Shown: one piece after another, positions 12,694 through 25,990 of the stretch
Layout of the letters: every line of letters starts with the position of its first letter
Numbering within the stretch: position 1 is the first letter of the stretch
Program-made: the position numbers and the translations under genes
Notes under the pieces: generated by a model
The model's database searches: none
Told to the model about the DNA's origin: nothing
What the model saw: the letters and a program-made list of their open reading frames with translations, nothing else
Source: Melampsora larici-populina 98AG31
Taxonomy: Eukaryota > Basidiomycota > Pucciniomycetes > Pucciniales > Melampsoraceae
Direction of reading: 5' to 3'
NCBI RefSeq assembly: GCF_000204055.1
Contig: NW_006768778.1
Location: forward strand, 825,999-889,998
Length of the DNA: 64,000 bases

Positions 12694-13008
12694 AGTACAG
12701 TAGTTTCAAAAATGTTTGTCACAAATCTTTTGTTATGCTAGAGGCCCAAAAGCTTTGTGGTTGAGCATTTCCAATCACAATTGGATGGTGATCTAGAGAT
12801 TATCCAAATCAAGCTGAGCCCACACAGCATCAGGATACCATTTGCACATAACATACTTGCGCACACCCTTCTTACTTCTTTTTCTGAATCTGGTTTTGCT
12901 TTGGCACTGATTTTAATTGAAAATGCTCAACCACCAGGCTTGGGCTCCTGCAGGCTCCTGCTTGACAAAAAATTTGTGACAAATATTTTTAAAACTACTG
13001 TCACTGTA
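12694..13008. mobile_element. Short TIR element (MITE-like)
   Basis: About 315 bases bounded by inverted termini. The left end reads ACAGTAGTTTCAAAAATGTT then TGTCACAAAT; the right end is its imperfect complement (ATTTGTGACA...AAAACTACTGT). The inverted match extends over about 37 bases. No coding capacity. A target duplication could not be fixed because the outermost bases are degenerate. It abuts a larger inverted repeat on its right side. Confidence 0.6.
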
Positions 13009-13252
13009 AACATTATACACTATTCCCAAGTGGAACTGGGAAAATGATGATTTTTGTAGTTTGTCTTCAAAAGATTGATCACTGCACACCTGAGCCATAA
13101 CACCCACACTACATATGTACAACAAGCTGAGTAAATTATTAGCTATCATGTACATACAGGTCTGCTCAGTTCCCTGCTCATCTGAATGAGTGGATCATAA
13201 GTAATACTTTCTGTATTTTTTCAGTTTGACAAAAGCATTCCAAAAATTGACT
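13005..13252 (+). repeat. Inverted repeat, left arm
   Basis: Roughly 250 bases that reappear as reverse complement at 13371-13622 at high identity, separated by about 118 bases. A shared core includes ATGTACATACAGGTCTGCTC and its complement. A transcript across it would fold into a long hairpin. Confidence 0.75.
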
Positions 13253-13370
13253 ACAAACACTGACTCACAGTTTTGGTGTAATTTCATCAACTAAACCTCA
13301 TGTAACACCCTTTCTGTTAAACCTGTTGAATGGCTTTCAGAGTATTGCATGAGTAGCTATGGAGGTATCT

Positions 13371-13622
13371 GTAGTCAATTTTTAGGACTCTTTTGTCAAA
13401 CTGGAAAAAGTTATATGATGTATCACATGTGATTTACTTGTTCAGATGAGTAGGGAACTGAGCAGACCTGTATGTACATGATAGCCAATAATTTACTCAG
13501 CTTGTTGCACATATCTAGTGTGGGTGTTATGGCTCAGGTGTGCAGTGATAGATCTTTTGATGACAAACTACAATAATCATCATTTTCCCAGGTCCACTTG
13601 GGGATAGTGTATGATGTGTACA
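13371..13622 (-). repeat. Inverted repeat, right arm
   Basis: Reverse-complement partner of 13005-13252. Differences between arms are mainly point changes and a few small indels, so the structure is old enough to have drifted but is still recognisable. Confidence 0.75.
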
Positions 13623-13639
13623 GTGTGTATATATGTGTA

Positions 13640-14412
13640 TATTACTTCTCATATAGTTTTTTTTATTCTCAAACTATGTACTTCCAGCCCACCAAAATAT
13701 TTTTTTGGGTTGAAGTTCAGAATTTTGCCAACACTGGTTCCACACCCTTCTGGTCAGCGGAAATATCCACTATGCCTCATTAATTTCAACCAATGCCCAG
13801 TAAGTTGGAGGATCCAAGCTGGCAGGAGACTCTGCAGGTGACTTCAGAAAGCTTTTGATTTCTTCCAACAAAGTTGCTGTGAGGGGACCCATGAATGCAC
13901 CTATGAAGGCTTGTAATTAATGAATAATGTTAGAATTTGACCCTTGATGCTACCTATGTTTGTGTCAAAAATGGTCAGAATTTGACATTTTGGTCAAAAT
14001 GTAATTGAAATGGTCAGAATTTAGGCCCAATATTAAGCAAAAATTTGACTTTTGTGACATTACGGTTGGGTTGTTCAGACATTTTGGTTTGGGGTTAGGT
14101 TAACTAAGTCTGGCTATGCAGATGTAAATAAAGTGAAAAGAAGAAAAAAAGGTCATTAGATGTCACCAGATAACTCCCTGAATATCAAAACTGCTGTGAT
14201 CAGGGTCTTCACAAGCTGTGTTGATTGCTGGCACACCACCAGTATTTGCTCAAAGGCTGTTTTTAGAAAGAGATTTTCAGGGAATCTAACTTGTGCTGCA
14301 TGTTGACTGGCAGACCTGAGCCCTGTGTACAAGACCACAGACTAACAAACACACATGTAAATATATGTAATACATATGTAAATATGTAAGACTTGTCTAA
14401 AACCATAATGAG
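13640..14412. other. Non-coding, low-complexity
   Basis: AT-rich DNA with a degenerate motif repeated near 13930-14030 (TGGTCAGAATTTGAC variants in tandem). A TACATATGTAAATATG simple repeat lies near 14355. No gene seen. Confidence 0.4.
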
Positions 14413-14812
14413 AGAATCTAAAGAAACTCAACACTTGGTAAAGCCAGCAATCAGGCTTAGTCCTCACGGTTCTGAACACTGGAGACAAAAATAGTAACAC
14501 ACCTATAAAAAGCTGAACACAAGAATGTGTAACATAATACACCAATCTTCCTCAGTATAACTGGTGAGTATTTATTACAGCATAGATAACAAACCTTGGT
14601 AAATCTAGCAATCAGGCTTAGTCTTCATGGTTCTGAACACTGGAGACAAAAATAGTAACACACCTATAAAAAGGTGAACACAAGAATGCATAAGATAATC
14701 TAGACAAGATGATGTGTAAGTAATTGATAATTTGATAAAGAAGAAGAAATGAGAATATTGTTGAAAGCTGCTTACACACCAATCTTCCTCAGTATAACTG
14801 GTGAGGAAGAGA
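14413..14812. repeat. Tandem duplication with ~100-bp shared units
   Basis: The segment from about 14440 (AGCAATCAGGCTTAGTC...) through CACCTATAAAAAG is repeated from about 14609 with a few substitutions. A second shared piece (CCAATCTTCCTCAGTATAAC) occurs at ~14542 and ~14779. It looks like a duplicated repeat fragment, not a gene. Confidence 0.7.
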
Positions 14813-15339
14813 GGTGTGTGTGGGGAAGGAGTGATCACAACCAGATACCGTACAATGATGAGATAGATTAGGTTTTGATTAACTAGGTTCAGTTAGTATG
14901 TACTGGTATATTCCATGATCTTTGATGGTGATTTAGGTTAGTGCCAGTTGTGTTTGAAATCAATCTGAATATGAAATATGCTAGTATGCTTATATTCTAA
15001 CACATAAGAATTACACCTCATGGCTCAGTATCAAGAGTCACTTTAAGTAACAAGACTTAACATGACTTAACTAGTAAGAGCAAACCTAACCCAAACCTAA
15101 CTCAAAGAAAAGCAAACCCAAGCGCGCCAAGCACAAGTCAACACCTAGACCTGGATCATATAAACTCATCTTCTTCATACTCTAGAGGATGAACCAAGTT
15201 TGATATCATTACACAACTCTACATGTCACAACTTACTTAATTCTTCACCAAGAATATTGAGTAAAACGATCCTGTTGTAAGTTGATGATCTTAGTTCTTT
15301 ATTGTTTAGGTCCTTATAGAACATCAAGTGGTGTTCTTA

Positions 15340-15645
15340 GATAGTGGAAGAAGTAGCTACAAGAACACACTTGGAATTTATAAATCGGTTGCTCTATTCC
15401 AGAGTACAAAGTACTACAGGCTCCAGATTTATAACAACCAGATCTCAGAGCCAGATCCAAGAAGCACAGCTCATCCATCCCACTGACAGCAAATCCTCTT
15501 TTCAGAGGTCAACTAACTGTAGTCTTCACTTATGTATACTAAGTGAAGAGTTTTACTATTCTTACTTCACCTTTTTAAGTGAAGAGTTGGTCCAAAAGTG
15601 GCTGACCCCTCACAGTGATATACCCAAGTGTAACCAACTCTGAAC
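15340..15645 (+). repeat. Dispersed repeat end, forward copy
   Basis: Matches 21950-22210 in reverse orientation. Shared landmarks are a CAGAGTAYAAAG...GGCTCCAGA block, a CCAGAKCTCAGAG block and GGTCAACTAACTRTAGTCTTC followed by a short AAGTGAAGA inverted motif. It may be a solo LTR or another element end. No coding sequence. Confidence 0.6.
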
Positions 15646-16899
15646 CCAAGGGTGACATATCTTTTCCACATCTGCTTGGACTACAAACCCATAAACCAAC
15701 CAAAACAAAAACAAGACCACAAACCTGTACTAGTAGTATGTATACCAAATCAGTCCACATACATCCCAAGTTGAAATCTAATTGGAACCTCATTCTTAGA
15801 TCCAAAAAAACCCAAAAATCAAAACCAGAACCAAAGAAAAACAAATCTCATCAACACAAACCTTCAAAAAAAAACAAAGCTAAGCTGATGCATAAAAATC
15901 CAAAACAAAAGAAAACAAAAACAAAAAGTTTTGTTAAAAAAAACAAACCCTAAAGTTCAAACCCACCAAGAAAAAAAAGGCATTTGTTTTTTATGATTTA
16001 TAATTTTCTGATCATCATGAAATTTATTTATATTTATAGAAAATAATCAAAATCAAATTATAAACACAAAAGAAACAAACCAAACCAAACCACATCATTT
16101 CAACTAACCAAAAAAAAAGAAGGTAATATGAAATCCATCTTTATGAATATATATATATATGACAATATAAAGGATACTAAAAATGTTTTTTTTGTTTACT
16201 ATTTATAATAACAAAAGAAAGAAAAAGGAAAAAAATAACAGGGTTAGAGTTTTGAGAAAGGATGGGTCAGGCTTATATATTGAAAATAGATAAATATAAA
16301 TCAATCAACACACACACAAAAGTTAAAAATAGACAAGTATAAAAATTGAGAAGAAAAACACAGGGATAAGGTGGGAAGGGCAGGGAAGGAAAAAGAGGAA
16401 AGATTGTTCATGCTTTTGTTTGCAACACGATAAGTATGTTCAGAATTTAAATATTTTTTTAAAGAAAACAAAACCAAACCAAACCAAACCAAAGAAAAAA
16501 AGAGCCATGATAACAATCAACATTTAAGAAGTGAGTAGCAAAAAAAAAATTCAAAGATGGCATCAAAAAGATCACATATCTTTCAGCATGAAAGATTGAA
16601 GAAATAAAGAATATGAAGGATAAAGAAATAAGAAATCGTTAAAAGACATGAACTGAACAAGTATCTAGATCCAAAAGACTACCCAAAAGTTTATACATAG
16701 GCGTGAAGGTAGACTTGTCTTTCTATTTGAACAGTTCTAAACGTAAAAGAAGTCAAGGACTTTTTGAACACGGACCAGAGAGAGAGAGACGAGTTGATCG
16801 AGATCCATCTAGAGCATCGAGAGGGTAAACATAAAGGATTTGCACCAAGTGCTCTTTCTTGAAAGCGAACCCCGCCAAGATCTTCTTCTGATGATAGTT
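15646..16899. other. AT-rich, A-tract-rich intergenic region
   Basis: Dominated by runs of A and CAAAAC/CCAAA repeats (for example 16470-16500). A short (AT)n tract lies near 16147. No gene recognised. The last ~200 bases are probably the 3' region of the GTPase gene on the minus strand. Confidence 0.45.
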
Positions 16900-17909
16900 T
16901 TATAAGATACTACAACCTCCGTTGGGTGAAACACGTTTGCCTCTACGTTTCTTTCCACCCGGACCATTACGACCTTGAGCAGAATTCAAATGACCCAATC
17001 GATCAGCCTTGATGATCTGTCGAACCAAATCTGCAATCACTTCTTCTACATTGATTCGTTTACGAGCACTGGTCTCATAATAAGGTACACCACCCCATTC
17101 TTGTGAAAGTCCAACGGCCCAAGACCTTTGAACTGTACGTTCTTCTAAATCACACTTATTACCACACAAGACAATCGGAATCTTTTCAGTATAACCTTCG
17201 GCTTCTTTGATCCGTACAATCGATTCGTGTAAGGCTTCTAATTCGTGAATCGAATCTAATGTATTGAGAGCAAAGACTAGAAGAAATCCATCACCCGATT
17301 TGACGTAAAGAGAATGTAGAGCGACAAACTAAGACGGGAGAAAGACGGTAATGAAAAGGATGTAAGCTTCTGCTTGTGATTCAAAGAGGTGGTTGGAATT
17401 GAAATACATACTTGTTCGGTACCAGCTGTATCCAAGATCTCAACGGTGACTTTGTTTCCATCGACTGTGATGATTTTTCTGTAAGAGTCTTCAATCTGAT
17501 ATAAAGATGATCAGGAATCTAGAATTGATGGGTTGACGAGACAAGAAGATGACCAACCGTTGGGTCGTATCGTTCGACTAGCAGAAATGTATGGTAAGTT
17601 TAGAGGTAAAGGTATTCTGGAAGTTGATTGCAATCACTCACCAAACATATCATGTACAAATTGAACAGTTAATGCACTCTTACCTACACCACCTCCTATA
17701 ATCGATCAAAAAGCACGTGAAAGAAAAGAGATGAAACGAAGTTCAAAGTTAAATGTTTGTTTAAAAAAAAGCTTGATGAAAGAGATCACTAACCTCCCAT
17801 AATGACAATCTAGAAAAAAAAAAAGTCAAGTTAAAGATAATAAGTTTGGTTGTATGATTTGTTGATTGAGAAATGAATGAAATTAAAAGTTTACCTTATA
17901 TTCCTTCAT
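16900..17909 (-). CDS. RSR1: Rap/Rsr1 (Bud1)-type small GTPase
   Basis: Ras-superfamily GTPase of the Rap/Rsr1 branch, which in fungi marks growth or bud sites and feeds into Cdc42 polarity control. Six exons (17909-17895, 17809-17794, 17695-17642, 17577-17558, 17495-17412, 17328-16900) give 205 residues; exons 2 and 4 are only 16 and 20 nt. The P-loop is GGGGVGKS (residues 10-17), the effector region YDPTIEDSYRK, switch II DTAGTEQ with the Rap-type Thr61, the specificity motif GNKCD and the purine contact ETSA. A polybasic GKKRRGKR segment precedes the CaaX box CSIL, whose terminal Leu predicts geranylgeranylation and membrane anchoring. The match to Rsr1 over other Ras proteins rests on GGGGVGKSALTVQF and Thr61. 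Confidence 0.93.
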
Positions 17910-17928
17910 GTTTCAGGAAATTTCTTGC

Positions 17929-17957
17929 GGAGAGAGAGAGAGAGAGAGGGAGAGTTA
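17929..17957. repeat. (GA)n microsatellite in GTPase promoter
   Basis: A GAGAGA run just upstream of the GTPase start codon (read as CT repeats on the coding strand). It lies in the 5' leader/promoter, where CT tracts are common in fungal genes. Confidence 0.8.
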
Positions 17958-19358
17958 AGAAAAATAAACTGAAGAGTGAATGGTGAAGATGGTGAAAAGG
18001 TGGTGGATGAAATGAGTTTTTATTTATTTTAATTTTGTTGTGAAAAAAAGGAAGAAGAAGAAGCGAAAGAATCAGAAGCAGCTCAATGGATTTAAAATCA
18101 AGTTTTAGTGTAAATTTTAAATTTATTCATTTAAAAATCGATTTTAAATTTCATTTTATTTTTATTTTTATGTATTTACAAATTCAAACTTTATTTTCTA
18201 AAAATTCATGATTTAACAATTGTACACCACTTTCCAGCCCAAAATGTCAATCATCAACTTCAAACTCTTTTAAAACGAAGGGGCTTTAAAATGGGGATTC
18301 TAAAAGAAATACTTCTTCAAACTTTAAAGCTCATCCTACTTTCCCTTAATCAACTCCACCTCAATCTTATGTAAAAAATTAATATATACAAACCTCACCA
18401 TGTTCGCTATCCAATTGAAACAACCTTTACAAACACAAACACAAAGACAATCACTTGAAAAAATATTGAGGGTACTAATGAAAATCAAATCAATACAATC
18501 AAAAAGACATCTCTTCAATCCAGATTCATCATTCCAGGGACCAACAAATTTCAGACTTTCTCAAGTTTTGTTAATAATAATAGTGACTTTTGAATCATAG
18601 GATTTTCGTACTTTTCTAGGGACTACCGGAGCCGGAATTCTATACATATTTCCTTCACCTTCCTTCACATACATACTCACATGTAGTCTCTGTTCAGTCC
18701 TATATTCAGTCAAACTGGTAATCACACTCACCCATCGGACCGGATTCTAAATCACCAAACATGCCATAAACTTTCAAAATGGGTCCGATCAATTCTTGTT
18801 GAGGAATTGTGAACGGAGGTACATAAGACGATCAAGTGTACATATTTGGAAGCTGAGCGTATACTAAATTAAAAATAACCAAAAGAGCATTTCGAAGATC
18901 ACGCAGGCAGATTTGATGATTTGTTAGTCGAATAAAATGCTGTAGACATCAAATTCACACTCTTGGTTAGTTTTTTCTCATCTGAGGGTGTGATACATAC
19001 ATATATCGGTCATCCATTCCCAGGTAGCGAGATGATCCAAAATCCAAGATCTTTGGAATATAATGTGGTAGGCTAGCTAAAATCGCTCAATTAGCACTGA
19101 TGAGCGAAGCCTCGCAAGCTTGGCAGTTTTGCGATTAAAGGCCAAGCTTGCGATTCGCGAGGATCAAATGTCATGAACGCGAGAAGAGTTACGCTTGTCC
19201 CGCTCATCGCATCTCTAGACGCGGGGCAAAACCACGGAAGACCGACCCGGCCATGAGAAAACCATGGATGGATCACTCGAGTACTACGGATCACACCGAG
19301 TTACCAAACAAATCAAAAGGACCGGTTAAGACAATAAAACTTGAAGGTAGAAAAGAAC
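17958..19358. other. Divergent intergenic region between the GTPase and PLP-protein genes
   Basis: Contains both promoters, since the two genes diverge. AT-rich throughout 18000-18600. No additional gene with splice support was seen. A strong hairpin lies at 19108-19151. Confidence 0.45.
19108..19151. repeat. Short perfect inverted repeat (hairpin)
   Basis: CGCAAGCTTGGC and GCCAAGCTTGCG are exact complements about 20 bases apart, and pairing extends imperfectly outward through CCTCG/CGAGG. It lies ~210 bases upstream of the PLP-protein start. It could be a structured leader or a binding site; no function is demonstrated. Confidence 0.6.
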
Positions 19359-20581
<1,223 letters not shown>

Positions 20582-21949
20582 ATCTCTTCGGTTCTCATTC
20601 TTTGAGGTCATCATTATTTCTGTGTGCTTACTTCGGTCATATTGATGTTGTGGAAGTGGTCTATCACTTCAGGTAGCTTATATTTGTCATCGTCCATAAT
20701 AATCTAAAAAAACCCTTCATATAAGGAAACGGACTCATTTCTTGTTATGCCCTACGTGTCCCTTGACGTGAAATAGGTAGGGTTTGACAATGTGCACGTC
20801 TTTGTCGAGGACCGAAGCCACAGGCCTGCTACCGCGGTAAGATTTCTCTTGATCTCCTGAACAAACTTGTATAATGAGAGGTCGAGACAACTGTGAAACT
20901 CTGTAAGTAGCACCTTATCATCTCTCAATGACATCAATTAATATTTTGATATCTTTATGTTTTGCATTGTTTTAACAGCAGAAGAAGAAAAGTGAAAGGC
21001 TGTTTCAGAAAAACAAAGAAAGCTAAAGACTGACTAGCTGTTCTTTGATCTTACTACTGCACATCTCATGTCTTTTTTTTCTAAGACACTCTAGAATTTC
21101 TTTTCTTTCGAATTCAGACTCTTTAATTGCTGTCTTTCTCTCACTGATCCATTATCATGTTTTGAACTCAGGTGTGATACTTTTAAGCCACAAAAATTTG
21201 GTTTCCTATGCAAAGTTTTCCCAGTGTAATCTTCCATTCACAGGGGGTTCTTTGGGATTTTTACACATGTCATCTTTACACAGAAACATTTGGTGTAAAT
21301 CTCCTCAGTGGAAATTTGGAAATGGGCTGGATCAATCCACAGATTTTATTCAGAGTTATTTTACACAGGTGTATAAAATTTTTGGAATGAAGATGAATGT
21401 TATTGCCAGGTTCAAGGAGTGTTCACCAATTTATTTGAACAGAAGAAAAGAAAAAGGAACAAAAATGTACAAAATTTGAAGAACCCCCACTATTTTCAAA
21501 TTTTACACTGAAAAAGTCCAGACTTTAACAAGTCCCTTGCCAAAATTCTAAGGCTTGAGCAAAGAACTTACATACCACCAAAAAAGATTTCTTACCTGAG
21601 AAGTGGGCTGTAAGCCATGTTGAAACCAAACTGGGATGCCACAAAAATGGTACACTTGGTTGACGTTTTCACTGGGATATGTCAAGAGCTGTCAATAGAT
21701 ATGAACCTGATACACAAAGTGACTGCCAAAAAAGCAATTGGGCATACCAGTTGTTTTGGTAACCAGGTTAGGTTGAATATGGCTATTGGCTCAAAAGCTG
21801 TGACATTGTTTATTCTTCTGTGGTTCAATTAACCCAGCTTGGTGTCAAAAAAAGGAGATTGGTGAACACCCATTTCACATGCTCAAGCTGCAAGCTTCTC
21901 TGTCTGGGAAGTCTGCTTTGTAGATGATTGAAGATTGGACATTGTGAGA
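20582..21949. other. Unassigned DNA with unsupported reading frames
   Basis: Several open frames exist (for example 21045-21479 and 21617-21832, plus) but none shows a recognisable motif, codon pattern or splice-supported extension. The composition resembles old repeat sequence. Confidence 0.4.
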
Positions 21950-22210
21950 GGTCAGCAACTATTTGGCTGACTCTTCACTAAAAGATGAAGTGCAGACAAC
22001 CATGAAGTCTTCACTTGGTACACCCAAGTGAAGACTATAGTTAGTTGACCCCTAATAAGATGTCCTCCTTGGATCAGACTCTGAGCTCTGGTTGGTACAA
22101 CTCTGGAGCCCGCAGTGCTTTATACTCTGAAGGATCAATCAGAGGCGCTGCGGAGGTACTTTAACATCTGCGGGATGTTCAAAGTTCTAGACCAGAGACA
22201 GATCAGTTTG
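21950..22210 (-). repeat. Dispersed repeat end, reverse copy
   Basis: Reverse-complement relative of 15340-15645, ending in the GTCAACTAACTATAGTCTTC motif at about 22030-22050. The two copies flank the GTPase and PLP-protein genes in opposite orientations about 6.5 kb apart. Confidence 0.6.
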
Positions 22211-23414
22211 GAAAATAAATAAGAAAATCAAAAGGAAAATTTTATGATTAATTTGACCGCTGTGGTGATCAAGATCTCTTATACATACATATAATCAAAA
22301 AAATAAAACATTTGTGGTAGAATATGTGTTTTTGGTCAAAGTCAGATTTTGTTAGTTGTTTTAATCATCAACAGTGATCTTATAGTTGCTTATTAATCAT
22401 TTTTATTATTATCAATTATTCATACATTAATCACACAATTTAATAAGAGTAAATGGATTGAGGAAAGAGGGTCCATACCTGGATTTTATACAAGAAACAA
22501 TGAGATCACTTGCCTTGAAGAATCTGTGAAGGTTCAAAATGTATAAAATCTATTTACATTATTGTTGTTCTGCTATCAATAACTGTTTCATAGCTGGATT
22601 GATTGCCAAGAAATTTTTCAATTGCAAAAACCATGTCAGATCCTACTTGCCCTGCACAAAGCAAGAAATGATCAAATGTTTCACAGAATGGTGATAGTGC
22701 CAAAGCAGGTAGGTCAAAATAAATCTTGATTTGACCAGAACTTTATTTTGAGAGGTAAACCTACAATAGGTTTTACATTAGACTGTTCCATATGGAATAC
22801 ACATGTTTGTTGTTGACCATTCACAATCTCATAAGATGGCAAGAAAATCACATACTTGGATGGGATTCAATCTCACCTGAATATTTCTTAGGATCAACAC
22901 CTCCCAGGTGCAATTCACTTCCTATGTTACCCAAGTTGAATGCAGAGATGTTGTTAGGTAAAATACCTTGCTGGAACATCTTTTGAATAGATTGATGATG
23001 AGTCAGGCTGAAAGGTGAAGTATTCCTCAGATGTGTCTTTGTAAATTAAGCTTGCTACAAGTCTAGTTTTGTTGCAGCGCAACAAAGTCATCTTTGCTAT
23101 AAATTGGTGGCAAAACTCGGAGACCATAGTGCTCCCCAATCTTCTCATACATACTTCAATTTCAGTCATGATTTAGACTTGAAGGATATGATCAACAGGT
23201 CAGCTCAATTGTACAGAGGTTTCCTGTATATATGATTTTAAAGTCAAACACAACTGTCAATTCTTGTCGATAGTCTGGATATGGCTTAGGGTATTTGTGA
23301 CTTTCATTTTAGGTGTACAGTTGAATCCCTCAAAATCCATATCCCTCTAATCCCATACTTCCGCCTAACCCATAGAAATTTGGGTCCATAAAATTTATGG
23401 GCGGGGAAAAGTGG
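22211..23414. other. Unassigned AT-rich DNA
   Basis: No gene recognised. Small frames at 22792-22986 (plus) and 23169-22954 (minus) overlap one another and carry no identifiable domain. Confidence 0.35.
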
Positions 23415-23744
23415 CCCAAAACTAGGGCTGTGACCTGACCCTGAGAGTTCAGGGCCGGCCCCGGGGCCAAATTCATCCCTGAGTGAGCCCGATGACCTCT
23501 GAAAACTGCTCAGGGCCAATCAGGGCCAGTAAGAGACTGGTGTGAAGGCGTTTTTTTGGCGAAAAAAGGGTCGGCACCCCGGCCGGGTCGGGCGCCCGAG
23601 CCGCCTGAAGCGCCCACGGGGCCATATTCAGCTGTCATTGGGCAGGATCTGGATGCCCCGGGGCGCGTACCGTCAGCTCTGTGAAAGATGTCGGGCAGAG
23701 TCGGCCGGGCAGGGCCGGGTCCGGGTCACAGTCCTACCCAAAAC
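23415..23744 (+). mobile_element. hAT MITE, copy A, with target duplication
   Basis: Non-autonomous element occupying 23423-23736 (314 bp), flanked on each side by the 8-bp direct repeat CCCAAAAC. It begins TAGGGCTGTGACC and ends GGTCACAGTCCTA. The left ~100 bp and right ~180 bp correspond to the two ends of the transposase-bearing copy at 53995-57002, so it is an internal-deletion derivative in the same orientation. It is far more GC-rich than its surroundings. The 8-bp duplication length is the hAT hallmark. Confidence 0.92.
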
Positions 23745-23854
23745 CCATACCTCATACTATTCCCATGACCCATAGGTTTTTTGCAGTAAACCTAGGTCAA
23801 AATCCATAACCAAAATTTCCCAAAGCTGAAGATTTATGAAAAAAACCTGGATCC

Positions 23855-24150
23855 TTGTGTATTCTTCAGCATAGCCAGTCTCAAAATGCTTCCAGAAGAC
23901 CTTTTGCAATTCAGCATATCAGATATCAAAACATGTTTCAATGCCCTACAAACAGAGAAACAGAGAATAACAAAAGGTTCAAGCCTCTCAAGCAACTTAT
24001 CAGTGAAGGGAAGACATTGTTGGAGGCAGATAAAAGGCTTCTAGACTGTGCTGGAAACTTAATTGGTGAAAGAGTTGTGTTGAGGAAGATCATAGCAGAA
24101 GGAAATGTGGCTAAGGCTGCCAGTCAATTCAACAATGATGAGCTGAAGAG
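23855..24150 (+). pseudogene. Unrecognised coding fragment
   Basis: An open frame contains a helical stretch LISEGKTLLEADKRLLDCAGN...NDELKRL that looks like genuine coding sequence. It is cut short at ~24150 by the start of the inverted-repeat-rich segment that follows. No initiation context or upstream exon is evident. It may be a fragment of a rust-specific or transposon-borne gene. Confidence 0.3.
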
Positions 24151-24385
24151 ACTTAAGGCCCGTTTGGCTGGAACCCAAAAACGGTTTTTGGTCAAAAGCA
24201 CCACCAAAGCCAAAAACCGTTTTTGGGTCAAAACAGTTTTTGATTTTCATCAAAAACACAGGCGTTCAGTAACTTTGTTTAATCAAAAACAAAAAGCGTT
24301 TTCGATCAAAAATCTTCAAATTTGAAAAACAGCCCTGAGGCTGTTTTTGAGGCCAAAAAGCGTTTTTGCCCTTACTTGCCCCTCC
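24148..24385. mobile_element. Inverted-repeat-rich insertion (MITE-like)
   Basis: Begins at TTAAGGCCCGTTTGGC and contains nested palindromes of AAAAACGGTTTTTGG, CCAAAAACCGTTTTTGG and GCGTTTTTG type. It interrupts the coding-looking frame at 24150. A similar end (GCCAAACGGGCCCTTAA) occurs in reverse at about 45283-45300. No coding capacity. Confidence 0.5.
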
Positions 24386-24404
24386 ATTTCAATCTTTTGT
24401 TGAT

Positions 24405-25990
24405 CTATTTGGTTGACTGTTTGGTAAATGAAAAAGCTGAACCAGGAAGATGGTCCACATATTCCTTCAAGACCATTGCAAGCTGAGATACAACAACACT
24501 TTTCCAATGAGCAACTTGCTGAGCGCTTGGAATGAACATTGAGACTTTAACTGGTTCTCCTTCAGCCGTGGCCATAGCCTGCTCAAAAGCTTTGAAATTG
24601 ACATCGTCAGCTGACAGCCCTTCCAAAAGATGCGGAGGAGGGACATGGAAGAAACCCCAAGTCCCATGAAATGTTTGACTTGAAGTCTCCATGCGATAGT
24701 TGTGAACACGAAGGTGAATATCAATATTGTCAAAGCATAGAAACGGGTGAATGATATGGTTCCCCTTGAATATGTGGATTAATCGGTTAGCTTGTAAGAC
24801 ACGTAAGTGTTCCATCAATCGAAGAGACGTGTCTCGTGAGACACAGAGCGCCGAAGAATGCAAAAATTTGTTGACACGGCAGCTTATGCCACTTGCTACA
24901 AAGGTGACTCCATTTAAAACTCGGAAAGCATTGCATCTGCGATTACATGCGAAAGCCAGCATGGAACACATCGTCAGCGGGATCTAAAAGGTAAGAATGA
25001 AAATACAAAATGAAATGGAAGATCATGATCCAAGGATAATGATATTGAAGAAAATGAAAGATAATGATGCAAAAGGAAAGTAAAGTCAAAATAAAAGTAA
25101 AGAGAATGATACAAAAGAAACAAGTACACAATTAGCACTTGGAGGACCAGTTGACAAAGGGGTAGGGTAGCTGACTATCTTCAACTTATGCTCTTGTAGA
25201 TTAGCAGCTCGCTTCTTCACATATACCATGTGGTCCAGTGATAGTATTTCACTTTCATTGGCAGCCGGATCAGAATTGTTGGATATGTCTTGGGTAGCAT
25301 CGTTTTGCGTCCAACTCTTCAATGAGATTCTTGGGAATGTCAAAGGTGAAATGCAGCTTGCGTGAGATAAGCTTGTGTAGGAAGCTCATTGACCCCCTCA
25401 CCATCAATTCACGAAGTTCCTCATCTTGTTCACTGAAGAAATGGTCATGAATTGAGTTTGAGCTCACATACGAGCCCTCGGGGTAGGAACCAACTGGCAT
25501 GTCTTCAACATTCACAATACTGCTTGCCTGGGACAACCGAGATATCATCAGCATTTGATGGAAACATATTCTTCTAGAACCAGAGACAAAAACAAACCTC
25601 ATTTAATATGAGTCCTCTCCAAGCTGCCACACCATTGGCACTGCCAATGAGCAGATCTCAAAAGCCTGAAACTATATCTAAGGTCCCTGGAATGCCAACT
25701 CCAGCTCTGATTAGACGACAACGATAAACTAAATCCGGATTATGCAAGGTGATAAATGAATGTATAAATGTTTTTGGTGTAAGTTCCATTGCTTGGATGT
25801 ATTCGCACACATCAATTATCTGACCAGGAAGCCCATCTGGAAGATGTAATCTGATAAATGTATATATGAATGCTTTTGGCGTAAGGCCCATTGCTTTGAT
25901 GTAGTTGCACACATCAATTACCTGACATGCAAGCCCACTGGAAATATCTTTGTTAGGCGAAGAATTGGGGTGCATCTTATAAAGATCCAA
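24405..25990 (-). pseudogene. DUF6589-type protein remnant
   Basis: Minus-strand frames read from 25990 to 24405. The 3' portion contains a run characteristic of DUF6589 proteins, which are abundant in rusts and other basidiomycetes: FACNRRCNAFRVLNG, HLRVLQANR, FDNIDIHLRVHN and SSQTFHGTWGFFH. The 5' portion has the IDVC.YI.AM.LTPK.FI motif in two tandem copies. Continuity between 25658 and 25000 needs several introns, and no full-length in-frame model could be assembled, so it is called a remnant. DUF6589 has no established function; copies often lie among transposons. Assignment rests on motif recall, not a search. Confidence 0.55.

Noticed and set aside
20752..21479. Possible retroelement gene after the PLP protein
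   Set aside because: Small frames on both strands lack RT, gag, integrase or other motifs.
23542..23775. GC-rich open frame with Arg/Pro-rich product
   Set aside because: It lies wholly within the right end of hAT MITE copy A and its flank; the frame is open only because of GC-rich composition.
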